Shown here one piece after another: positions 37,892 through 41,394 of a DNA stretch of 41,394 nt. The notes under the pieces were generated by a model, which was not told the origin of the DNA, made no database searches, and saw only the letters and a program-made list of their open reading frames with translations. This DNA comes from an uncultured Woeseiaceae bacterium (GTDB lineage Bacteria; Pseudomonadota; Gammaproteobacteria; Steroidobacterales; Woeseiaceae). The position numbers and the translations under genes were made by a program. The stretch lies in contig CAJJBK010000011.1 of NCBI GenBank assembly GCA_905182415.1, positions 1-41,394 of the forward strand, given 5' to 3'. Every line of letters begins with the position of its first letter. Position 1 is the first letter of the stretch.

Positions 37892-38553
37892 GTAAACTGA
37901 TACCTGAAAATAAAGGCATCGGAATGACGTCTGATCGAACTCGTGACAGATTAATCGAAAGATTAAAAGAGCAAGGTATAGAGTCTAATTTAGTATTAGA
38001 GCGAATCAGAAATGTCCCCCGTCATTTGTTTGTTGATGAGGCGCTTGCATCTAGATCATATGAGGACACTGCCCTTCCAATTGGATTGGGCCAAACAATA
38101 AGTCAGCCTTACATTGTAGCAAAAATGACAGAAGCTCTTATTGACTCAGTTAAAGGTGATTGTGTTCTGGAAATTGGCACTGGATGTGGTTATCAAACTG
38201 CCATCCTTGCCTCGTTTTTCAAGAAAATATATACGGTAGAGTTAATTCGCAGTCTATTACTAAAGACAAAGCAACGTTTGAGAGATATGAATATATATAA
38301 TGTCCAGTTTCGCCATGGCGATGGCTGGAAGGGGTGGCCAAAATATGGGCCTTACGATGGCATAATTGTTGCCGCTGCAGCACCTGAGTTACCAGATGAT
38401 CTTCTGGGGCAATTAAACATTGGTGGAGTTTTGATTATTCCGATTGGCCCACCAAGAGAGCAGGAGTTAGTGCTTGTTAAGCGAAATCATGATCATTTTG
38501 AAACTAAAAATTTAGGCTCTGTCAGCTTTGTTCCATTAGTTAAAAGCGAATAG
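37876..38553 (+). CDS. pcm: protein-L-isoaspartate O-methyltransferase
   Basis: Pcm uses SAM to methylate L-isoaspartyl residues and begin repair of aged proteins. Motifs: NVPRHLFVDEALASRSYEDTALPIGLGQTISQPYIVAKM (pre-motif I), VLEIGTGCGYQTAIL (SAM loop), VYTVE-like IYTVELI, GDGWKGWP and YDGIIVAAAAPELP. The start is uncertain: ATG 37876 (225 residues, overlapping surE), GTG 37888, or ATG 37924 with AAAGG seven bases upstream. Xanthomonas-type Pcm proteins have an extension before GIGMTS, which favours the longer forms. The surE-pcm-nlpD layout is classic, with a YqaA gene inserted. Confidence 0.95.
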   Translation: MAHRVSKLIPENKGIGMTSDRTRDRLIERLKEQGIESNLVLERIRNVPRHLFVDEALASRSYEDTALPIGLGQTISQPYIVAKMTEALIDSVKGDCVLEIGTGCGYQTAILASFFKKIYTVELIRSLLLKTKQRLRDMNIYNVQFRHGDGWKGWPKYGPYDGIIVAAAAPELPDDLLGQLNIGGVLIIPIGPPREQELVLVKRNHDHFETKNLGSVSFVPLVKSE

Positions 38554-38607
38554 AATGATTACAGAAACTTATTTAAAAAAAATTAAATCTATTAAAATCA
38601 TATATCT

Positions 38608-39177
38608 ATGAATATTTTTAATTACTTATATAAAAAAGTAATATCATGGTCAGCTGACTTAAGAGCGCGTCGATATTTGTTTTTCTTGAGTTTTGCAGAA
38701 TCTTCATTTTTTCCGATCCCGCCAGATGTAATGTTGATACCTATGTGCTTAGCTGATAAAAAGAAAGCTTGGTATTATGCTTTGATAACAACTTTAGCCT
38801 CAGTTCTTGGGGGGGTATTTGGTTATTTTATTGGGTATTTTATCTTTGATTTATTAGAATTATGGTTAAGAGATTCAAATTATTGGGATTCCTTTCAAAT
38901 CTCGAAAGTTTGGTTTAAAGAGTGGGGTCTATGGGCAGTTCTTTTGGCAGGAATTTCCCCTATACCATATAAAATCTTTACGATTGCGGCTGGTATCACA
39001 GGAATTAATTTAATTGGATTTATTTTATTTTCTTTATTAGGTAGAGGCGCAAGATTTTTTTTAATTGCAGCTATGATATCTTTTTTCGGTGAACGTATTT
39101 CTCTATTTTTGGAAAGTTATATAGAGCGAATAGGCTGGTCTATAGTATTACTCATAGTCGCATTTTTAATGTATTGA
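38608..39177 (+). CDS. YqaA family (DedA-like/VTT) membrane protein
   Basis: The 189-residue hydrophobic protein has the DedA/VTT hallmarks: a re-entrant N-terminal segment FFLSFAESSFFPIPPDVMLIPM, GGVFGYFIGYFIFDLL with the conserved Gly-Tyr helix, and a second half with AGISPIPYKIFTIAAGITG and GRGARFFLIA. This two-part pattern and size match the YqaA subfamily. DedA proteins have been linked to membrane lipid scrambling or undecaprenyl-phosphate recycling in some members; a role for this one is inference. It sits between pcm and nlpD and is likely part of the surE-pcm run. Confidence 0.88.
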   Translation: MNIFNYLYKKVISWSADLRARRYLFFLSFAESSFFPIPPDVMLIPMCLADKKKAWYYALITTLASVLGGVFGYFIGYFIFDLLELWLRDSNYWDSFQISKVWFKEWGLWAVLLAGISPIPYKIFTIAAGITGINLIGFILFSLLGRGARFFLIAAMISFFGERISLFLESYIERIGWSIVLLIVAFLMY

Positions 39178-39254
39178 TAATTTTATAGCCTGAATTCAAT
39201 TATAGTAAATGCGTAATAATTTTTTAGAATCTATTGTTATAAGGAAAAATTAAA

Positions 39255-39959
39255 ATGTGTATGGATTATAAAAAGATTATCACTTTTATCTCTCTATCTT
39301 TATTTCTTTTATCTTGCAGCTCTATTCAGTTAGAAGAATCATCGGAAAAACGTCATTTCGTGCGTTCTGGCGAAACTCTTTATGTTATTGCTTGGCGTTA
39401 TGGCCTAGATTATCAAAGTTTGATCGCTTGGAATCAAATTTCATCGAAAGCCTTGATATATCCAGGTCAAATAATAAAGCTAACTGCTCCCACTGATTTT
39501 GCAAATGCAAAAGAAATTGTTGCTAAATCAAACAAACAAAAGATAGTAAGGAAAAATAAACGGACAAGCATCACCAGCAATAACAGGAATTTAAAATGGG
39601 CCAGCCCCACCAATGGTAAAGTTATTAGGCAATTTTCAAAAAGTTCTAAATTATTTAGTGGAATTTTATTGAGTGGTAAACTAGGACAAGCTATCAATGC
39701 TGCCTCTGATGGTCGAGTTGTCTATGCAGGCAATGGTTTGGTGGGTTATGGCCAATTAATTATTATAGAGCATGACAATACGTATCTTAGCGCTTACGGG
39801 TACAACGAAGGGTTGATTGTAAAAGAAGGTGATTGGATTGTTAAAGGTCAAAAGATAGCCACCATGGGAATGGGTCCAGAAAAATTACCAAGATTATATT
39901 TTGAGATACGGCGCAACACTGATCCGGTAGATCCGTTAAGTTTTATTGGAAAGTCTTAA
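39255..39959 (+). CDS. nlpD: lipoprotein NlpD, LysM plus degenerate LytM domain
   Basis: NlpD activates the amidase AmiC during septal peptidoglycan splitting. The 234-residue protein has a lipoprotein signal with lipobox LLSC (Cys21), a LysM peptidoglycan-binding domain at about 33-78 (VRSGETLYVIAWRYGLDYQ to YPGQIIKLT), a basic linker (85-112), and an M23/LytM domain at 115-232. The LytM zinc-ligand motifs are lost: GILLSG replaces the usual GxDI, and SAYGYN replaces the AYAHN retained in E. coli NlpD. It should therefore act as an activator and not as an enzyme. AAGGA precedes ATG 39255 by nine bases; ATG 39261 is an alternative. rpoS does not follow it. Confidence 0.92.
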   Translation: MCMDYKKIITFISLSLFLLSCSSIQLEESSEKRHFVRSGETLYVIAWRYGLDYQSLIAWNQISSKALIYPGQIIKLTAPTDFANAKEIVAKSNKQKIVRKNKRTSITSNNRNLKWASPTNGKVIRQFSKSSKLFSGILLSGKLGQAINAASDGRVVYAGNGLVGYGQLIIIEHDNTYLSAYGYNEGLIVKEGDWIVKGQKIATMGMGPEKLPRLYFEIRRNTDPVDPLSFIGKS

Positions 39960-39967
39960 TAACTGAT

Positions 39968-40333
39968 TTATAAAATCAATATTGCAATTGGACTTCTGTC
40001 TTCAGAAATTAAAATATTAAATGTTCTGCAAGCTGCTGCAGTGGTCATAACTTCTAGCCCTATATTTTTTTTTGCCAGATCAAATACTAGGTTACGATTA
40101 GGAAGGACTGCCTTTTTACCAGTACCAAAAATTAAGATATCCGGTTTTTTTTCTAGAATAAATTCAAGATCATTGTAAGTGGTAACATCTGCATTTTTTT
40201 TATCCCATTTACCAAGTATTTCTTCTGAGGTAACTATACAGGAGTGATTGATGTAGTTATTACCTATCTTGATTCGATTATTCTCAATTTGTCTAATTGT
40301 AATCTCAGAACCCTGATCTTTTGTGAATTTCAT
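39968..40333 (-). CDS. Mth938-like (DUF498/NDUFAF3-family) protein
   Basis: The 121-residue protein shows the Mth938-like domain pattern: a YINHSCIVTSEEI strand region, PDILIFGTGKKAVLPN (the most conserved block), and GLEVMTTAAACRTFNIL, where the TxAAxRTYN motif is diagnostic. Human NDUFAF3 of the same fold is a complex I assembly factor, but the function of bacterial members is not settled; adjacency to protein-translocation or heme genes is common elsewhere. Here it lies convergent with nlpD (8-base gap) and divergent from the RpfE-like gene, in the place where rpoS is usually found. Confidence 0.85.
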   Translation of the reverse strand: MKFTKDQGSEITIRQIENNRIKIGNNYINHSCIVTSEEILGKWDKKNADVTTYNDLEFILEKKPDILIFGTGKKAVLPNRNLVFDLAKKNIGLEVMTTAAACRTFNILISEDRSPIAILIL

Positions 40334-40402
40334 TTAATATTTACTTTTCTAGTGTGTTGTGAAAATAATTAATTTTTTTGTGCGATAATATTTGATAATA
40401 AT

Positions 40403-41380
40403 ATGTTTGGTCTCATGATGCCATCAGTCAAAAATCCTTTCTCCATAATAGTATTACCTGCATTAGGGGATTGCTTTGATATAGATCTTAATTTACAAAA
40501 TTGGCTTGCAAGATCAAATCTTACATACAATAAACCTTCTCAGAATATAATTAATCGTATCTTATATTACCTTGATGTTCCTGAAGAGATATATAGTTTT
40601 GGTGCGCTAAGATATTATGGAGAAACTAAAAAAAAACCAATGAACTGGATTGCTTCAGCTGACCCAGTTTTTATCCAAGCGCATTTAGATCGAATGCTTG
40701 TTAAACCAATAAGCCAAAACTTGATAGATAAAAATAATATGGTGTTTGTTTATAACGAAATAAATAAAATTTTAGCAAAAGAGTATTCAGTTGATCTTAT
40801 GACCAATGGTATTACGGGTTATATACAATCAAAACATTCGATTCCAACGAGTAGTTATTCACCTACTGAAATATTAAATCTAAGTATTAATCAAGTTTTT
40901 CCAAGTGGAGGTCAGTCTAAGATATATGGTCAATTAATTAACGAAATTCAAATGTTAATTTATGATAGTAAATCTATTGATAGTAATTTATTTAATTCTT
41001 TGTGGTTGTGGGGCGGTGGCTACCTCGATTCTTTCGTAACAAAAAAATTGCCTGTTCTGTATTCAAATAATCATATCCTCAAAGGTTATTGGTATGCCTC
41101 TGAGTCAGAAACTAAGCCATTTCACTCAGATTTAGAAAACTTATTGAACCTAGATCGAGACTGTTTTATTGCGGTTACAGCCGATGATAATGATCCTCAT
41201 ATTTCAAGCGAAAAACATTTAAGAAGCTTTTTAAGTTCCATTCACCAGTATCAGAATAAATACAAGCCTGAGCGTTTAATTTTGATTTTTAGAGATGGAT
41301 GGACAGCTGATATAAGCGCTTACCATAAATATAGAATATGGCGTAAACCAGATTTTGTAAAAAAAATTGGACATTATTAA
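40403..41380 (+). CDS. RpfE-like protein (phosphoglycerate mutase-like annotation), function unknown
   Basis: The 325-residue protein resembles the RpfE family of Xanthomonas and relatives, which is often labelled cofactor-independent phosphoglycerate mutase-like. Recognisable features are the N-terminal IVLPALGDCFD block, YSFGALRYYGE, NWIASADPVFIQAHLDRML, a middle NEIQMLIYD, the SLWLWGGGYLD block, and IFRDGWTADISAYHKYRIWRKP at the C-terminus. No complete known catalytic motif is visible to me. In Xanthomonas rpfE lies near recJ, and here another gene starts within the final stop codon. The start may be ATG 40403 or one of the nearby Met codons. The assignment is from recalled sequence patterns and not from a search. 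Confidence 0.72.
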   Translation: MFGLMMPSVKNPFSIIVLPALGDCFDIDLNLQNWLARSNLTYNKPSQNIINRILYYLDVPEEIYSFGALRYYGETKKKPMNWIASADPVFIQAHLDRMLVKPISQNLIDKNNMVFVYNEINKILAKEYSVDLMTNGITGYIQSKHSIPTSSYSPTEILNLSINQVFPSGGQSKIYGQLINEIQMLIYDSKSIDSNLFNSLWLWGGGYLDSFVTKKLPVLYSNNHILKGYWYASESETKPFHSDLENLLNLDRDCFIAVTADDNDPHISSEKHLRSFLSSIHQYQNKYKPERLILIFRDGWTADISAYHKYRIWRKPDFVKKIGHY

Positions 41381-41394
41381 TGAACCAAAAAAGA
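41380..41394 (+). CDS. first codons of a downstream gene (continues beyond window; possibly recJ)
   Basis: An ATG at 41380-41382 overlaps the TAA of the RpfE-like gene (TAATG) and continues MNQKR to the window edge. The stop-start overlap implies translational coupling. Identity cannot be read from five codons; recJ is suggested only by rpfE-recJ adjacency in Xanthomonas-type genomes. Confidence 0.45.

Overview
The window is a dense block of housekeeping genes from an A+T-rich, Gram-negative bacterium. The lipid A genes (lpxD, lpxA, lpxB, kdsA), outer-membrane assembly genes (bamA, skp) and division/cell-wall genes (ftsB, nlpD) show an LPS-bearing cell. The gene order matches the classic gammaproteobacterial runs rpsB-tsf-pyrH-frr-uppS-cdsA-rseP-bamA-skp-lpxD-fabZ-lpxA-lpxB-rnhB-dnaE-accA-tilS-pyrG-kdsA-eno-ftsB and surE-pcm-nlpD. 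Low G+C, short intergenic gaps and no mobile DNA suggest a streamlined gammaproteobacterium, possibly aquatic; I cannot name the genus.

Layout. 1-4302: the tail of an unknown gene, an Mpo1-like (DUF962) gene with a small membrane ORF, dusA plus a methyltransferase, and convergent pckG (GTP-type PEP carboxykinase). 4491-8311: a YoaA/DinG-type helicase, tsaB and dapE. 8297-12630 (minus): the unit map-glnD-ArsC/Spx-like-dsbB. 12748-36450 (plus): a strong promoter and a probable S2 autoregulatory leader, then one long colinear run covering translation, UMP synthesis, ribosome recycling, isoprenoid-lipid carrier, phospholipid, sigma-E protease, outer-membrane assembly, lipid A, DNA replication, fatty-acid, tRNA-modification, CTP, KDO and glycolysis genes, ending in ftsB. 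36466-41394: a minus-strand Smr gene, surE-pcm-yqaA-nlpD, a minus-strand Mth938-like gene, an RpfE-like gene, and the first codons of another gene.

No mobile element, CRISPR array, tRNA or rRNA gene was seen, and no gene-free stretch exceeds 300 bases. The unusual points are in the details. (i) dxr, ispD and ispF are all missing from their usual places although uppS is present, which raises the possibility that the MEP isoprenoid route has been replaced or moved. (ii) rnhB has no ATG/GTG/TTG start that would keep its catalytic DEVGRG motif; the best start is an ATT overlapping the lpxB stop. (iii) Ribosomal protein S2 carries a tail of about 130 residues ending in seven five-residue Lys-rich repeats encoded by a 15-bp tandem repeat. 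(iv) LpxA has Met where E. coli has the acyl-ruler Gly173, predicting C10 acyl chains. (v) NlpD has lost its LytM metal-ligand motifs, and rpoS is absent from the slot after it. I found no evidence of a novel multi-gene system.
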